Assembly (NCBI GenBank): GCA_947502145.1
Contig: CANMYO010000002.1
Location: 620,001 to 684,000 of the forward strand
Direction: 5' to 3'
DNA length: 64,000 nt
Origin: an uncultured Paracoccaceae bacterium
Lineage (GTDB): Bacteria > Pseudomonadota > Alphaproteobacteria > Rhodobacterales > Rhodobacteraceae
Shown here: positions 48,123 through 58,334 of the stretch, piece after piece
Numbering within the stretch: position 1 is the first letter of the stretch
Layout of the letters: each line of letters begins with the position of its first letter
The notes under the pieces: model-generated
Seen by the model: the letters and a program-made list of their open reading frames with translations, nothing else
What the model was told of the DNA's origin: nothing
The model's database searches: none
Made by a program: the position numbers and the translations under genes

Positions 48123-49013
48123 ATGATCCAATCCATGACCGCATACGCCAGTCGGACCGGCGCTGAGGCGGGCACCAGCTGGAACTGGGAAATGCGTGGA
48201 GTGAATGCGCGGGGGCTGGATATCAGGCTGCGGCTGCCCGATGGGCTGGATGGCCTGGAACCGGCAATCCGCACGGCGCTGAAATCCGCGCTGACTCGCG
48301 GTAGTATCACGCTGAACCTGCGGTTGAACCGGGATGAATCCAGCCAGCCGCTGGCGCTGGATGAAGCACAGCTTGATCGTGTTCTGCGCGCGCTTGATGC
48401 AGTGCAGGAGCGCGCCTTTACCATTGGTGTGACACTGGCCCAGCCAACGGCGGCAGATGTGCTGGCGCACCGCGGCGTGACCAGATCGCAATCCGGTGAG
48501 GGCGAAAATACGGCGCTGGTCGCGGCGCTGCGCGACGATTTGCAGGCGCTGATCGCCGATTTCACCGCGATGCGGGCGACAGAGGGGGCCGCGCTGCACA
48601 AGGTCATCAGCGGACAATTGGACGTGATCGCGCATCTCGTCACCCAAGCCGAGGCTGCCGCCGAAGCCCGCAGACCCGAGGTGGCGCAATCGCTGCGCGA
48701 CGCCATGGCGCGGGTCCTGGCAGAGGTGGGCGATGTTGACGCCGCACGGCTGGCGCAGGAACTGGCGCTGATCGCGACAAAACAGGACGTCACCGAAGAA
48801 ATCGACCGGCTCAGGGCCCATGTCACGGCTGCCCGCGACATGCTGGCGGCAGATGCGCCGGCGGGACGCAAGCTGGACTTTTTGGCGCAGGAATTTAACC
48901 GCGAGGCAAACACCTTGTGTTCAAAGTCGCAGAACGCTGCGTTGACGGCGGTTGGGCTTGAACTGAAGGCCGTGGTCGACCAGATGCGCGAACAAGTACA
49001 GAACGTGGAGTAA
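48123..49013 (+). CDS. yicC: YicC family endoribonuclease-like protein
   Basis: 296 residues. MIQSMTAYASRTG at the start and DFLAQEFNREANTLCSKSQN at the end are the YicC and DUF1732 signatures. The E. coli protein influences RNA decay and stress survival. It lies three bases before gmk, the usual neighbour order yicC-gmk. Confidence 0.94.
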   Translation: MIQSMTAYASRTGAEAGTSWNWEMRGVNARGLDIRLRLPDGLDGLEPAIRTALKSALTRGSITLNLRLNRDESSQPLALDEAQLDRVLRALDAVQERAFTIGVTLAQPTAADVLAHRGVTRSQSGEGENTALVAALRDDLQALIADFTAMRATEGAALHKVISGQLDVIAHLVTQAEAAAEARRPEVAQSLRDAMARVLAEVGDVDAARLAQELALIATKQDVTEEIDRLRAHVTAARDMLAADAPAGRKLDFLAQEFNREANTLCSKSQNAALTAVGLELKAVVDQMREQVQNVE

Positions 49014-49016
49014 TTA

Positions 49017-49655
49017 ATGGCCCGTCGTGGATTGCTGATCATTTTGTCCTCACCCTCGGGGGCCGGGAAATCAACATTGGCCAAGCGCCTGATGGTCTGG
49101 GACGAAACGCTGCGGTTTTCGGTGTCCTCGACCACCCGCGCCCCGCGCGAAGGGGAGGTCGACGGCAAGGATTATTTCTTTGTCACGGTTGAGGATTTCC
49201 AGCGCCAGGTTGCGGATCAGGGGATGCTGGAACATGCGCGGGTCTTTGAAAACTACTATGGATCGCCCATCGCACCGGTGCAGACGGCTGTTGAGGCGGG
49301 GCGCGATGTGCTGTTTGATATCGACTGGCAGGGGGCCCAGCAGATCAGCAATTCGGTGATGCGCGACAATGTGTTGTCGATCTTCATCCTGCCGCCGTCG
49401 ATCCCCGAACTGCGGCGCCGTCTGGAAGGGCGCGGGCAGGATAGTGCCGAGGTGATCGAAAAGCGGATGCAGAAAAGCTGGGACGAAATCAGCCATTGGG
49501 ACGGCTATGATTACGTGCTGGTGAACGATGATCTGGACGCCACCGAAGAAAAGCTGAAAACCATCATATCCGCCGAGCGGATGCGGCGGGCGCAACAGCC
49601 CGACCTGCTCACTACGGTGCGCCGGCTGCAGGATGAATTCGAGGATCGTGCATGA
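49017..49655 (+). CDS. gmk: Guanylate kinase
   Basis: 212 residues. Phosphorylates GMP. P-loop [10 protein letters not shown], then [20 protein letters not shown] and [11 protein letters not shown] are the GMP-binding and catalytic blocks. Stop overlaps the next start by four bases. Confidence 0.97.
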   Translation: MARRGLLIILSSPSGAGKSTLAKRLMVWDETLRFSVSSTTRAPREGEVDGKDYFFVTVEDFQRQVADQGMLEHARVFENYYGSPIAPVQTAVEAGRDVLFDIDWQGAQQISNSVMRDNVLSIFILPPSIPELRRRLEGRGQDSAEVIEKRMQKSWDEISHWDGYDYVLVNDDLDATEEKLKTIISAERMRRAQQPDLLTTVRRLQDEFEDRA

Positions 49656-50170
49656 TCTACCAGCTGGATGATCACGCACCGGATATCGGGGCAGACGTCT
49701 GGATCGCGCCAGGCTGTCACGTGATTGGCAAGGTCGTGTTGGCGGCGAAGGCGTCGGTCTGGTTTGGCAGCACCCTGCGCGGCGACAATGAAACAATCAC
49801 CGTCGGGCCGGGCAGCAATGTGCAGGAAAACTGCGTGCTGCACACCGACATGGGCTATCCGCTGCTGATCGGCGAAGGCTGCACGATCGGGCACAAGGCG
49901 ATGCTGCATGGCTGCACAATCGGCGACAATACCCTGATCGGGATGGGCGCAACGGTGCTGAACGGGGCGCGCATCGGTGAAAACTGCCTGATCGGCGCGG
50001 GCGCTTTGATCCCGGAGGGAAAGGAAATTCCGGCGGGATCCCTTGTCATGGGGATGCCGGGCAAGGTTGTGCGGATGTTGGATGATGCGGCCATTACCGC
50101 CAACCGCGACTCGGCCCTGCGTTATCAGAAGAACGCCGCGCGGTTTCGCGCCGGATTAGGGACACTGTAG
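49652..50170 (+). CDS. Gamma-carbonic anhydrase-like hexapeptide protein
   Basis: 172 residues of left-handed beta-helix hexapeptide repeats. Three His ligands appear in [20 protein letters not shown], arranged as in gamma carbonic anhydrases. It may hydrate CO2, or serve as a structural member only (PaaY-type). Coupled to gmk by overlap. Confidence 0.88.
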   Translation: MIYQLDDHAPDIGADVWIAPGCHVIGKVVLAAKASVWFGSTLRGDNETITVGPGSNVQENCVLHTDMGYPLLIGEGCTIGHKAMLHGCTIGDNTLIGMGATVLNGARIGENCLIGAGALIPEGKEIPAGSLVMGMPGKVVRMLDDAAITANRDSALRYQKNAARFRAGLGTL

Positions 50171-51349
50171 ATGAAGGTGCCCAAGTCCCTTGTGCGCCGC
50201 ACGCAATGGCCCAGCTCTTTGTCGCGGCCGGTGGTGACACCGCTGCAGCCCTCTGTGGTCTATGCCTCGCCCGACCCCGATGCGCTGGATGCGCAGTATC
50301 AGGACGGATCGGGCTATACCTACGCGCGGGAGGGGCATCCAAATGCGGCTGTGCTGGCGGCAAAGATCGACATGCTTGAGGGGGCAACCGGGGGGATCAT
50401 CACCGGGTCGGGCATGTCGGCGATTGCGGCGGTCTTGCTGGGCGTGCTGAAAGCGGGCGACCATGTTGTCGGAGGGGATCAGCTATACGGGCGCAGCCTG
50501 CGGCTGTTGACGCAGGATCTGCCGCGGTGGGGGATCGAAACCGCCTTGGCCGACCCGACGGATGTTGCCGCCATAGCGGCGGCGATCCAGCCAAACACGC
50601 GGATCATTCTGGTTGAGGTGGTGTCAAACCCGACCATCCGGGTTGCCGATATGGACGGTATCATCGCGCTGGCCAAGGCGCGGGGCATCCTTGTGGTGGT
50701 GGACAACACCTTTACGACCCCGCGCGGCTATCGCCCGTTTGATCACGGCGCGGATGTGGTGGTGCACAGCGTCACCAAGCTGCTGGCGGGGCATTCGGAC
50801 GCAACGCTTGGCTATGTCGCGGCGCGCGATGCGGACCTGCGGACGGCGATCCACGATGCCAATGTCACCTGGGGGCTGACGCCAAGCCCGTTTGATTGCT
50901 GGCTGGCAGAGCGGGGCCTGCATTCCTTTGATCTGCGGTTTGACGCCGCGCAGGCCAATGCCCGCAAGCTGGCGGATGCGCTTTCTGATATGCCGGGTGT
51001 GGCGCGTGTTCTGTATCCGACGCGGCCCGATCATCCCGACCATAACCGCGCCATGGCGCTTTTGGCGGGGCAGGGCGGCCATATGCTGTCGTTTGAGCTG
51101 TCAGGCGGGCGGGCGGCGGCCAATGCGCTGACACGCGCGGCCCCTGAGATCGCCTTTGCCCCCACTTTGGGAGATATCGGCACGACGCTGTCGCATCCAG
51201 CGTCGTCCTCGCACCGCGGCCTGTCAGAGGCGGGGCGTGCGGCACTGGGCATCAGCGAAGGGTTCTTTCGGGTCTCGGTCGGCGTGGAACAGGTCGAATT
51301 GCTGATTGCAGAGCTGGGCGCGGCGGTGGCGGCGGCCACTAATCCTTGA
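50171..51349 (+). CDS. metC: Cystathionine beta-lyase-type PLP enzyme
   Basis: 392 residues of the Cys/Met metabolism PLP family. YTYAREGHPN, the PLP lysine in HSVTKLLAGHSDATLGY, and SSSHRGLSEAGRAALGI are seen. Cystathionine beta-lyase is the best fit, but cystathionine gamma-synthase or methionine gamma-lyase activity cannot be excluded by eye. It directly follows the carbonic anhydrase gene. Confidence 0.85.
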   Translation: MKVPKSLVRRTQWPSSLSRPVVTPLQPSVVYASPDPDALDAQYQDGSGYTYAREGHPNAAVLAAKIDMLEGATGGIITGSGMSAIAAVLLGVLKAGDHVVGGDQLYGRSLRLLTQDLPRWGIETALADPTDVAAIAAAIQPNTRIILVEVVSNPTIRVADMDGIIALAKARGILVVVDNTFTTPRGYRPFDHGADVVVHSVTKLLAGHSDATLGYVAARDADLRTAIHDANVTWGLTPSPFDCWLAERGLHSFDLRFDAAQANARKLADALSDMPGVARVLYPTRPDHPDHNRAMALLAGQGGHMLSFELSGGRAAANALTRAAPEIAFAPTLGDIGTTLSHPASSSHRGLSEAGRAALGISEGFFRVSVGVEQVELLIAELGAAVAAATNP

Positions 51350-51773
51350 GGCCCAACAGCGGCAGCGACATGATCCCGAAGTCAAGACCCGGCGCCACTG
51401 TGGCGACCTCAAGATGAATGATGTCCGTATCCGGCAGCGGATCGGCCACAACCCGGTAACGGCCCCGAAAGCCCAGTTTCTGCAAGCGATCCGCGACCTC
51501 GACCGCGTCGGTGTTACGCACCACCAGCGGTGACAGCACAATCAGCGGATTGGTCCGATCCAGCAGGTCGGGTGACAAATCATCAACATCGGCAAAATTC
51601 AGCCCCGGTGCATCCGGGAACCCGCGCTGGCGCGCAACCCATTGCGCCATATCCCCAAGGACAAGCGTGATCGGGTCCGGTGGTATCGGCCCGGCACCTG
51701 CTGACTCACGGTCAGCTGAGAACGTTTTATCGACAACCAATTTTGGTTCACCCAATCCAGCAAAGAGTGACAA
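51339..51773 (-). CDS. Uncharacterised receiver-like protein
   Basis: About 144 residues, start uncertain (TTG at 51773 without a clear ribosome site). The C-terminal half (LIVLSPLVVRNTDAVEVADRL, FRGRYRVVADPLPD) looks like a beta-alpha fold akin to a degenerate receiver or EAL-linked segment; no phospho-Asp is evident. Convergent with metC (11-base overlap) and divergent from phoR. Function unknown. Confidence 0.55.
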   Translation of the reverse strand: MSLFAGLGEPKLVVDKTFSADRESAGAGPIPPDPITLVLGDMAQWVARQRGFPDAPGLNFADVDDLSPDLLDRTNPLIVLSPLVVRNTDAVEVADRLQKLGFRGRYRVVADPLPDTDIIHLEVATVAPGLDFGIMSLPLLGLKD

Positions 51774-51881
51774 TCACAGGTTAGGATTGTTTCAGGCCGG
51801 GGCACAACATAAAGCTGTAGGGAGAGACGACAAAGTGCCACAAATATGCAACTACAGGTTGCAACGCGAAAGGGATATGCG

Positions 51882-52919
51882 GTGACAGAGGACAGCGCCA
51901 CGTCAGTGATACAGGCTGTGCCTTTTCCGATGATGGTAATCGCGACGGACCGTCACGTGACGGCCTGCAATGCTGCGCTGGATGCCTTGCTGGGGCGCGG
52001 GCTGGTGGGGCGGCATTTTATTACGGCGTTGCGTCAGCCGGTGCTGATTGAGGCGATCGAAAGCGCAATCGCGACGCAGCGATTTGGCAAGGGGCTGTAT
52101 CTGCATCGCGAGGACCGCAAGGAGTCTGTTTATCAGGTGCATATTGCCCCGCTTGACGGGCAGGTGGTGCTGACATTCGAAGACAAGACCGCGGTTGAGG
52201 CGATCAGCCAGTTGCGCCGGGATTTTGTGGCCAATGTCAGCCATGAACTGCGCACGCCGCTGACGGCGCTGAACGGGTTCATCGAGACGTTGCGCGGCCC
52301 GGCGCGCGACGATGACGCCGCGCGGGACCGGTTCCTTGGCATCATGGAGCGGGAGACCCGGCGCATGACCCGGCTGGTCGGTGATCTGCTGTCGCTGAGC
52401 CGGGTCGAGGAGAATGAACGCATCCGCCCACAAGAGCAGGTGGTGCTGGGTGATCTGGTTAAGATGACCCTGGCCGAGCTTGCACCGGTGATCACGGAAG
52501 GCGCGGCACAGATCAATCTGCAGGACCAAAGCGCCAACGCTTGGGTGCCCGGCGATGCGGGTCAGCTGCGACAGGTGATCGGCAACCTGATCGAGAACGC
52601 TGTGAAATATGGCGTTCACGGCGGCGAAGTGACGATTGAGATATCCGCGCCTGCGTTTCACACCGGTTTGCGTCAGGAGGGGATCACATTTGCCGTGACC
52701 AACGGGGGCGAGGCGATTGCCACCCATCACATCCCCCGCCTGACCGAACGGTTCTACCGCGTTGACGGTCACCGCAGCCGCGAAGTTGGCGGAACCGGGC
52801 TAGGTCTGGCGATTGTGAAACATATCGTCAGCCGCCACCGGGGTCGGATCAAGATCACCAGTTCGCAGGACGACGGCACGCGGGTCAGCATCACCTTGCC
52901 CACCAGTCAGCAGGGCTGA
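51882..52919 (+). CDS. phoR: Phosphate regulon sensor histidine kinase PhoR-like, without membrane helices
   Basis: 345 residues. A PAS domain (about 8-105), then HisKA with NVSHELRTPLTALNGF (phospho-His) and HATPase with NLIENAVKYG and GGTGLGLAIVKHI. No membrane segment is present, unlike E. coli PhoR. The GTG at 51882 has AAAGGGA upstream and is preferred to the ATG at 51846, which has none. With phoB and pst genes close by, a role in the Pho response is strongly supported. Confidence 0.88.
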   Translation: MTEDSATSVIQAVPFPMMVIATDRHVTACNAALDALLGRGLVGRHFITALRQPVLIEAIESAIATQRFGKGLYLHREDRKESVYQVHIAPLDGQVVLTFEDKTAVEAISQLRRDFVANVSHELRTPLTALNGFIETLRGPARDDDAARDRFLGIMERETRRMTRLVGDLLSLSRVEENERIRPQEQVVLGDLVKMTLAELAPVITEGAAQINLQDQSANAWVPGDAGQLRQVIGNLIENAVKYGVHGGEVTIEISAPAFHTGLRQEGITFAVTNGGEAIATHHIPRLTERFYRVDGHRSREVGGTGLGLAIVKHIVSRHRGRIKITSSQDDGTRVSITLPTSQQG

Positions 52920-53698
52920 ACCGGCCAGTTTTGGCGCAGCAGGTCAGCGGCCAGCCGGCCCCATTCGCGGTAGATCGCGGCACCGGGATGGAAACCGTCC
53001 GCGGCCATATCGGCGGGGTCAAGCCGGGTCGGACCTTGCAGGTAGGCCACATGTTTCATGTCAGCGATCAGGTCGCGGTGGGCTGCGTCAAACAGCTGCG
53101 ACCGGTGGTGTAGCGCCCATTTCAAAGGCTGCGGCAACAGCGGGAAGTCGGCAACCGGCGGCATGCCGGAGACGCAGATCAACTGCACGCCAAAGCGTGC
53201 AGTAAGGCATTCATAAAGTGATGCGGTATTGCGTAGGTAGGACGACAGGCTGTGGCCGTTCTTGACGTCGTTCACCCCAAGTGCGGTCAGGGCCACGTCG
53301 AAGGATTCAACGGGGAGGGTTTTCAGGAGTTCAGTTATGCTCGCTGTGGTTGCTCCAATCCTTGCGCAAAGTTTCCAGCTTACCGTGAAGTCAGTCGCGA
53401 GTGCGGCAACAAGGTGGCCGGTCAAAGCGTCGGATTGTGTCGCAACACCGACACCGGCGGCTGACGAATCGCCAAGGATGAGGATGCGCAGGGGCCGTCC
53501 CTGTCCTGCCGTGCCCGCGCGCGGGCCTGCGGCTTCGTCCATCTGGGCGGCCCGCAGTTTCACATAAAGGCCCTGCGGCAGGATCAACGGCAAAAGCGCC
53601 AGACTGCGCGCAATGCGCCATCGGGGCTGGACATGGTGGTCCGAAGCAGGGGCAGGGGCAGGGGCGGTATCTGGCATGGCGTTGAGATAATCATGCAA
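52907..53698 (-). CDS. SGNH/GDSL hydrolase
   Basis: 263 residues. Block I is LILGDSSAAGVG (Ser nucleophile), the Gly-Asn block is LGVNDVKNG and the catalytic Asp-His is DGFHPG. An N-terminal Ala/Pro-rich and hydrophobic stretch (about residues 30-48) may anchor it. Ester-type lipid or polysaccharide substrate is likely. It lies opposite to and between phoR and pstS, and its start region is next to the Pho box, so it could be phosphate-controlled. Start at 53698 or 53677. Confidence 0.8.
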   Translation of the reverse strand: MHDYLNAMPDTAPAPAPASDHHVQPRWRIARSLALLPLILPQGLYVKLRAAQMDEAAGPRAGTAGQGRPLRILILGDSSAAGVGVATQSDALTGHLVAALATDFTVSWKLCARIGATTASITELLKTLPVESFDVALTALGVNDVKNGHSLSSYLRNTASLYECLTARFGVQLICVSGMPPVADFPLLPQPLKWALHHRSQLFDAAHRDLIADMKHVAYLQGPTRLDPADMAADGFHPGAAIYREWGRLAADLLRQNWPVQPC

Positions 53699-53719
53699 AA
53701 CGTGAAGGCAAATAGTCGG

Positions 53720-53752
53720 CTGTCATGAAACTTTTACATAGCTGTCACAAAA
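53720..53752. promoter_or_regulatory. Pho box (PhoB binding site), three 11-bp units
   Basis: CTGTCATGAAA, CTTTTACATAG and CTGTCACAAAA follow each other at 11-base spacing (53720, 53731, 53742). This matches the direct-repeat PhoB operator (CTGTCAT-type half sites), lying 87 bases before pstS and 22 bases before the SGNH gene start. Confidence 0.88.
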
Positions 53753-53838
53753 GCATTGCCAAGCCCGCCTAATCCGGCGGCAACGGCCCCAGACGCGTCT
53801 GCCAGAGGGTCGGATGTTTGACAATCAGGAGCTGACAT

Positions 53839-54879
53839 ATGTCGACCATGAAGCTGACCGCCTCGACCCTGGCGATCACCGCCATCACCGCCACCGCCGC
53901 AATGGCCCGCGACAACGTGCAGATTGCAGGGTCTTCCACGGTGCTGCCTTACGCCGCAATCGTTGCCGAAGCCTTTGGCGAAAACTTTGACTTCCCAACC
54001 CCCGTGGTTGAATCGGGTGGCTCGTCTGCCGGACTCAAGCGGTTCTGTGAAGGTGTCGGGGAAAACACCATCGACATCGCCAATGCTTCCCGCCCGATCA
54101 AGGACAAGGAAATTGCAGCCTGTGCCGAAGCGGGTGTCACCGATATCATCGAAGTACGCATCGGGTATGATGGCATTGTCTTTGCCTCTGACATCAACGG
54201 CAACGGTTTTGCCTTCACCCCCGCCGATTGGTACAAGGCGCTGGCCGCCGAGGTTGTCGTTGATGGCGCATTGGTGCCCAACACAGTGACAAACTGGTCC
54301 GAGGTCAACCCTGCGTTCCCCGATCAGCCGATCCAGGCATTTATCCCCGGTACAAAGCACGGCACACGTGAAGTGTTTGAAGAAAAAGTGCTGTTGGCCG
54401 GCTGCGAGGAAACAGGTGCAATGGAAGCGATCGTCGGTCTGAATGGCGGCGACGAAGATGCGGCCGAAGGCACCTGCATGGCGGTGCGCACGGATGGTTT
54501 GTCGATTGATATTGATGGTGATTACACCGAAACACTGGCCCGGATCGAAGCGGATGCCAATGGTATCGGCGTCTTTGGTCTGGCGTTCTACGAAAACAAC
54601 ACCGACAAGTTGCAGGTCGCAACGATGTCCGATGTCGTGCCATCCACCGAGACCATCGCGAGCGGCGATTACCCCGTCTCGCGGCCTTTGTATTTCTACA
54701 TCAAGGCGGCCCATCTGGACGTAATCCCTGGCCTGCAGGAATACGCTGACTTCTTTGTCTCTGATGACATGGCCGGCCCAGACGGACCGCTGGCCGAATA
54801 CGGTCTTGTCAGCGACCCTGAGCTGCTGGACACGCAGGATGCCGTGATGAACGGCGATCTGATGGGCTCAAATTCCTAG
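53839..54879 (+). CDS. pstS: Phosphate ABC substrate-binding protein PstS
   Basis: 346 residues with a signal peptide (cleaved after about AAMA). QIAGSSTVLPYAAIVAE, ESGGSSAGLKRFCEG, DIANASRPIK are the phosphate-binding blocks. It captures phosphate in the periplasm for PstCAB. Preceded by the Pho box; an 8-bp hairpin separates it from pstC. Confidence 0.96.
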   Translation: MSTMKLTASTLAITAITATAAMARDNVQIAGSSTVLPYAAIVAEAFGENFDFPTPVVESGGSSAGLKRFCEGVGENTIDIANASRPIKDKEIAACAEAGVTDIIEVRIGYDGIVFASDINGNGFAFTPADWYKALAAEVVVDGALVPNTVTNWSEVNPAFPDQPIQAFIPGTKHGTREVFEEKVLLAGCEETGAMEAIVGLNGGDEDAAEGTCMAVRTDGLSIDIDGDYTETLARIEADANGIGVFGLAFYENNTDKLQVATMSDVVPSTETIASGDYPVSRPLYFYIKAAHLDVIPGLQEYADFFVSDDMAGPDGPLAEYGLVSDPELLDTQDAVMNGDLMGSNS

Positions 54880-54892
54880 TTTGACGACGCAG

Positions 54893-54921
54893 GGCAGGGG
54901 GCGCGTGTTGCGGCCCCTGCC
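54893..54921 (+). terminator. Intercistronic hairpin pstS-pstC
   Basis: GGCAGGGG and CCCCTGCC form an 8-bp stem with a 13-base loop. No T run; an attenuator or stabiliser that would leave pstS more abundant than pstCAB is likely. Confidence 0.6.
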
Positions 54922-54958
54922 ATCCTTCCCCACCGCTTCATAGACGGATCATATCCCG

Positions 54959-56170
54959 GTGCCATTGTCGCTTCCTCTTGTTGTCATCCTGGGGCTTTGC
55001 CTTGCGGGTTGGTTTTTGGCGCAATCGCGCGCGATGTCAGTGTCCGCAGGTGATCGGCGCAAACTGGCGTCGCTACCGCGTCAGCATGGGTTGAACACGG
55101 TGCTGAGCACCGCGATCCCCGCGCTTGGCCTGATCCTGGTCTGGATGCTGTTTGGACGGTTGTTCAGCGACAGCTGGCTGGCCAATTCTCCGCTGGTGTT
55201 TCAGGGCGGTGTCATTGCTGTCGCGCTGGCCGGTTGTCTGTGGTCGCTCGGTCGCATCCGGATCGATTTTCGCGCCCGCGCGGCGGCGGAACGCTGGATC
55301 AAGGGGCTGTTGATCTTTGCCTCGACCATCGCAATCCTGACAACCGTCGGAATTGTCATGTCGATGCTGTTTGAAACGTCAAATTTCTTTCGTGATTACA
55401 GCTGGACCGATTTCTTCTTTTCGGCGGAATGGTCGCCGAACTTTCGCGGAGATTCTGCCCTTGGCATTCTGCCGCTGCTATGGGGGACGCTTTACATCAG
55501 TCTGATTGCGCTCGCGTTTGCCGTGCCGATCGGGCTGTTTGCCGCGATTTACCTTTCTGAATACGCCTCTGTCCGGGTGCGCAGTGTGGTAAAGCCGCTG
55601 ATCGAAATCCTCGCCGGGATCCCGACCATCGTTTACGGGTTGTTTGCGCTGATCACGGTTGGCCCGTTCCTGCGGGACTATTTTGCCCAGCCAATGGGAT
55701 TTGGTGAAAGCGCATCAAGCGTGATGACTGCGGGATTGGTCATGGGTGTGATGCTGATCCCCTTCGTGTCGTCGCTTTCTGATGACATCATCAATGCAGT
55801 GCCGCAGGCGATGCGGGACGGCTCGCTTGGGCTGGGGGCCACAAAGTCGGAGACCATTCGCCAGGTGGTCATACCGGCCGCCTTGCCCGGCATTGTTGGT
55901 GCAGTGCTGCTGGCCGCGTCCCGTGCCATTGGCGAAACCATGATTGTTGTTCTTGGGGCAGGGGCCGCGGCACGGTTGTCGCTGAATCCGTTTGAGGCGA
56001 TGACCACCGTCACCGTCAAGATCGTCAGCCAGCTGACAGGTGACACGGATTTCGCATCACCCGAAACGCTCGTCGCCTTTGCGCTTGGCCTGACGCTGTT
56101 TGTCATCACGCTGGGGCTGAATGTCTTTGCCCTGTTCATTGTGCGCCGCTACCGGGAGCAATACGAATGA
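54959..56170 (+). CDS. pstC: Phosphate ABC permease PstC
   Basis: 403 residues from a GTG start. The C-terminal core (YISLIALAFAVPIGLFAAIYL; EILAGIPTIVYGLFAL; SLGLGATKSETIRQVVIPAALPGI) is standard PstC; the N-terminal third adds two or three hydrophobic segments absent from the E. coli protein, a form common in alphaproteobacteria. Coupled to pstA by overlap. Confidence 0.94.
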   Translation: MPLSLPLVVILGLCLAGWFLAQSRAMSVSAGDRRKLASLPRQHGLNTVLSTAIPALGLILVWMLFGRLFSDSWLANSPLVFQGGVIAVALAGCLWSLGRIRIDFRARAAAERWIKGLLIFASTIAILTTVGIVMSMLFETSNFFRDYSWTDFFFSAEWSPNFRGDSALGILPLLWGTLYISLIALAFAVPIGLFAAIYLSEYASVRVRSVVKPLIEILAGIPTIVYGLFALITVGPFLRDYFAQPMGFGESASSVMTAGLVMGVMLIPFVSSLSDDIINAVPQAMRDGSLGLGATKSETIRQVVIPAALPGIVGAVLLAASRAIGETMIVVLGAGAAARLSLNPFEAMTTVTVKIVSQLTGDTDFASPETLVAFALGLTLFVITLGLNVFALFIVRRYREQYE

Positions 56171-57513
56171 CCGATTTTCCCAACACAGGCCAGCCGCGGC
56201 AGTCTCTGCTGAATTTGGATGATCGCACCAAAAAGCGCAATGCCGCCGAGGCCCGGTTCAAGGCCTATGGCATTGCCGCGATTGTCACAGCGATGCTGGC
56301 GCTTGCGATCCTGCTGTCCAGTGTGGTGGCAAACGGTTCAAGCGCGTTTCGCCAGACATTCATCACGATTGATGTGCCGCTGGACGCAGACAAGCTGGAC
56401 AAATCCGGTGTGCGCGATCTGGATGTGATGAAGAAGGTGACCACGATCGGCTATGCCAAGCTGCTGCGCGAAGGGTTGCTGAACGCGATCACAGACGCCG
56501 GGATCGACACCAGCCTGTCCGACAAGGAGATTGCCACGCTGATCTCAAAAGAAGCTCCGGCAACGGTGCGCAACAGTGTACTGGCAAACCCGTCACTTGT
56601 CGGTGAGACGCTGACGTTTGACCTGCTCGCGTCGGGGCGGATTGACGGCTATTACAAGGGCCGCGTGACACTGGAATCTGCGGCGCTGGATGGCAATACC
56701 TCGCCCGAGGCCCTCATGCTGGCGGATGCGCTCAAGGCTGAGGGTCTGATTACCACGCGGTTCAACTGGAATTTCCTTACCGCGCCTGATGCATCCGATC
56801 AGCGCCCCGAGGCCGCCGGCCTGGGCGTTGCGATCCTGGGGTCACTTTACATGATGTTGGTGGTGCTGTTTCTGGCGCTGCCGATTGGTGTCGCGGCCAG
56901 CATCTACCTTGAGGAATTTGCCCCAAAAAACCGCTGGACCGATGTGATTGAGGTCAATATCTCAAACCTCGCAGCGGTGCCGTCGATTGTTTATGGGATC
57001 CTGGGGCTCGCGATCTTTATCAACTTCATGCATTTCAACCAATCCTCGCCGCTTGTGGGTGGGCTGGTGCTGACGCTGATGACCCTGCCGACGATCATCA
57101 TTTCGACACGTGCGGCGCTGAAGTCCGTGCCCCCTAGCATCCGAGATGCGGCGCTGGGGGTCGGGGCGTCCAAAATGCAATCCGTATTCCACCATGTGCT
57201 GCCCCTTGCCGCGCCCGGCATCCTGACCGGGACAATCATCGGGCTGGCGCAGGCCCTGGGGGAAACCGCACCGCTGTTGCTGATCGGGATGGTCGCGTTT
57301 GTGCGCGAATACCCGGCCGCTTACACCGAAAATGCAGGCCTGTTTGGCGAAGCCGCGACAGCGCTGCCGGTTCAGGTCTATAACTGGACGCAACGGGCCG
57401 ACCCCGGCTTTGTCGAGCGTGCCTCTGGCGCGATCATCACATTGCTGGTGTTCCTGCTGATCATGAATGCCGTGGCCATCTTCCTGCGCCGCAAATTTGA
57501 ACGCCGCTGGTAG
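56167..57513 (+). CDS. pstA: Phosphate ABC permease PstA with DUF3333-type insertion
   Basis: 448 residues. After the first membrane helix (about 34-56) a periplasmic region of about 150 residues follows ([13 protein letters not shown] onward), the DUF3333 domain. The core then shows [39 protein letters not shown] and [18 protein letters not shown]. Overlaps pstC by four bases. Confidence 0.93.
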   Translation: MTDFPNTGQPRQSLLNLDDRTKKRNAAEARFKAYGIAAIVTAMLALAILLSSVVANGSSAFRQTFITIDVPLDADKLDKSGVRDLDVMKKVTTIGYAKLLREGLLNAITDAGIDTSLSDKEIATLISKEAPATVRNSVLANPSLVGETLTFDLLASGRIDGYYKGRVTLESAALDGNTSPEALMLADALKAEGLITTRFNWNFLTAPDASDQRPEAAGLGVAILGSLYMMLVVLFLALPIGVAASIYLEEFAPKNRWTDVIEVNISNLAAVPSIVYGILGLAIFINFMHFNQSSPLVGGLVLTLMTLPTIIISTRAALKSVPPSIRDAALGVGASKMQSVFHHVLPLAAPGILTGTIIGLAQALGETAPLLLIGMVAFVREYPAAYTENAGLFGEAATALPVQVYNWTQRADPGFVERASGAIITLLVFLLIMNAVAIFLRRKFERRW

Positions 57514-57523
57514 GAGCCACAGA

Positions 57524-58324
57524 ATGGAAGATATGTATCACATGGATCGTGCGATGATGACGCAGCAAGATACCAAGATTAGCGCCAAGGGCGTGCAGGT
57601 CTATTATGGTGACACCCACGCCATCAAGGATGTGGATGTTGAAATCGCGGACAAGACGGTGACCGCATTTATCGGCCCGTCGGGGTGCGGCAAGTCAACT
57701 TTCCTGCGATGTATCAACAGGATGAACGACACAATTGATGTGGCCCGCGTGTCAGGTGACATTCGCATTGACGGTGAGGATATCTACGATCCGCGCGTTG
57801 ATCCGGTGCAGCTGCGCGCCAAGGTCGGCATGGTGTTCCAAAAGCCCAATCCGTTCCCGAAATCCATTTATGACAACGTAGCCTATGGCCCGAAAATTCA
57901 TGGTCTGGCGCGCAACAAGGCCGATCTGGACGAGATCGTTGAAAAAGCGCTGCGCCGCGGCGCGATCTGGGACGAGGTCAAGGACCGCCTCGATGCGCCG
58001 GGCACCGGGCTGTCTGGCGGACAGCAGCAACGCCTGTGTATCGCCCGCGCCGTTGCCACCGAACCCGAGGTGCTGTTGATGGACGAACCCTGTTCGGCAC
58101 TTGACCCGATTGCCACCGCACAGGTCGAAGAACTGATCGACGATTTGCGCCAGCGCTATTCGGTCGTGATCGTCACCCACTCGATGCAGCAGGCCGCGCG
58201 GGTCAGCCAGAAAACCGCGTTTTTCCATCTTGGAAACCTCGTTGAGTTTGGTGACACCGACAAGATTTTCACCAACCCCGAAGACCCGCGTACAGAGAGC
58301 TACATCTCTGGCCGGATCGGGTAG
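57524..58324 (+). CDS. pstB: Phosphate ABC ATPase PstB
   Basis: 266 residues. Walker [10 protein letters not shown], signature [14 protein letters not shown] and Walker [33 protein letters not shown] is PstB-specific. GGAGCC lies before the ATG at 57524; further Met codons at residues 7, 11 and 12 are alternative starts. Confidence 0.96.
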   Translation: MEDMYHMDRAMMTQQDTKISAKGVQVYYGDTHAIKDVDVEIADKTVTAFIGPSGCGKSTFLRCINRMNDTIDVARVSGDIRIDGEDIYDPRVDPVQLRAKVGMVFQKPNPFPKSIYDNVAYGPKIHGLARNKADLDEIVEKALRRGAIWDEVKDRLDAPGTGLSGGQQQRLCIARAVATEPEVLLMDEPCSALDPIATAQVEELIDDLRQRYSVVIVTHSMQQAARVSQKTAFFHLGNLVEFGDTDKIFTNPEDPRTESYISGRIG

Positions 58325-58334
58325 GAGCAGGCAA

